NCBI GenBank assembly: GCA_000648925.1
Contig: JFHF01000027.1
Span: 1-64,000, forward strand
From: Caballeronia jiangsuensis
GTDB taxonomy: Bacteria; Pseudomonadota; Gammaproteobacteria; Burkholderiales; Burkholderiaceae
Length of the DNA stretch: 64,000 nt
Direction of reading: 5' to 3'
Part shown: piece after piece, positions 63,826 to 64,000 of the stretch
How the letters are laid out: every line of letters begins with the position of its first letter
Position numbering within the stretch: the first letter of the stretch is position 1
Made by a program: the position numbers and the translations under genes
Notes under the pieces: model-generated
What the model was told of the DNA's origin: nothing
Databases searched by the model: none
The model's input: the letters and a program-made list of their open reading frames with translations, nothing else

Positions 63826-64000
63826 GATGGAAATGATCGAAAGTGTTTGCGCGCGTGCCGTGGGCCAGCGCGCGTGCGTAAGCGCCCGCGTGAAAGGAAG
63901 CCAGCGTGACGCCGGAATGGCAGATGGCGATATCGGCGCCGGGACAGGCTTGCGAACTCGCATAGATCGGCGCGCCGTCCGGCGTCATGATCCGCAGACA
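63794..64000 (-). CDS. FAD oxidoreductase, HcnC/OoxB-like subunit (partial)
   Basis: The last 68 codons only; the gene runs off the right edge. The visible part, RIMTPDGAPIYASSQACPGA then IAICHSGVTLASFHAGAYA, is the C-terminal end of DAO-type oxidoreductases (HcnC, OoxB, D-amino-acid oxidase group), in which the His-Ser-Gly segment lies by the FAD. Its stop lies inside the 2Fe-2S gene (overlap 32 bases). Confidence 0.75.
   Translation of the reverse strand, partial: CLRIMTPDGAPIYASSQACPGADIAICHSGVTLASFHAGAYARALAHGTRANTFDHFHHGRFDVQKVA

Noticed and set aside
1-64000. CRISPR arrays, tRNA or rRNA genes
   Set aside because: No regularly spaced direct repeats and no recognisable tRNA or rRNA sequence were seen. 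Weak tRNA-like sequences cannot be excluded by eye.

Overview
The window looks like part of a secondary replicon or genomic-island region of a Burkholderia-group betaproteobacterium (Paraburkholderia, Caballeronia or Burkholderia). The evidence is a high G+C bias, long antisense shadow ORFs, gene families typical of that group, and dense catabolic operons interleaved with insertion sequences, integrases and defence genes. No rRNA, tRNA or CRISPR array was seen. All calls come from reading the sequence; no database search was run.

Layout. 1-2,074: a partial 3' gene end, two terminators, an XRE regulator with a palindromic operator, and an Abi_2-type HEPN protein facing a promoter-to-terminator non-coding unit that may be its RNA partner. 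2,343-3,219: a 5'-truncated tyrosine integrase. 3,220-6,492: a minimal tniA-tniB-tniQ transposon with asymmetric arrays of GCTAATG repeats and no target duplication. It cuts the integrase on one side and a flavin monooxygenase on the other. 6,494-10,869: the remains of an mhaA-like gene, then mhaB-like, hmgA, fahA and maiA, the central homogentisate pathway.

11,431-30,043 (all minus strand): a creatinine-to-pyruvate island. It holds a GlxA/SouR-like regulator, creatinase, glyA, one L-serine deaminase, purU, creatininase, an NCS1 permease, a frameshifted MFS gene, a second L-serine deaminase, soxBDAG and a folB-like gene. Creatinine becomes creatine, then sarcosine plus urea. Sarcosine oxidase yields glycine and methylene-THF, GlyA makes serine, SdaA makes pyruvate and ammonia, and PurU frees THF.

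30,122-34,800: small unknown genes and IS debris (a frameshifted IS110 transposase and an IS701-like stub). 34,809-39,896: a LysR-controlled operon with an NCS1 permease, an acyl-CoA ligase and an unusual fusion of a FlK-like thioesterase with an HCCA-isomerase/DsbA-like domain. 40,313-54,945: an accessory block with two tiny coupled genes, a TacAT-type toxin-antitoxin pair, a P27-terminase-like protein and a five-gene minus-strand operon. That operon encodes a SNF2 helicase, a type III Mod (frameshifted), a type III Res, a HipA-like kinase and a partner protein. The block ends in a large integrase with a coupled accessory gene. 55,360-64,000: a CsbD/DUF883-like protein and a minus-strand opine-type operon (HcnABC-like oxidase, Dpp-type ABC transporter, RidA, octopine-dehydrogenase-family protein, small ACT-like protein) that runs off the end.

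Most notable: (1) the SNF2-Mod-Res-kinase-partner operon as a composite defence system; (2) the Abi_2 gene with a pseudoknot-capable small RNA; (3) the thioesterase-isomerase fusion operon; (4) the transposon joining two unrelated broken genes.
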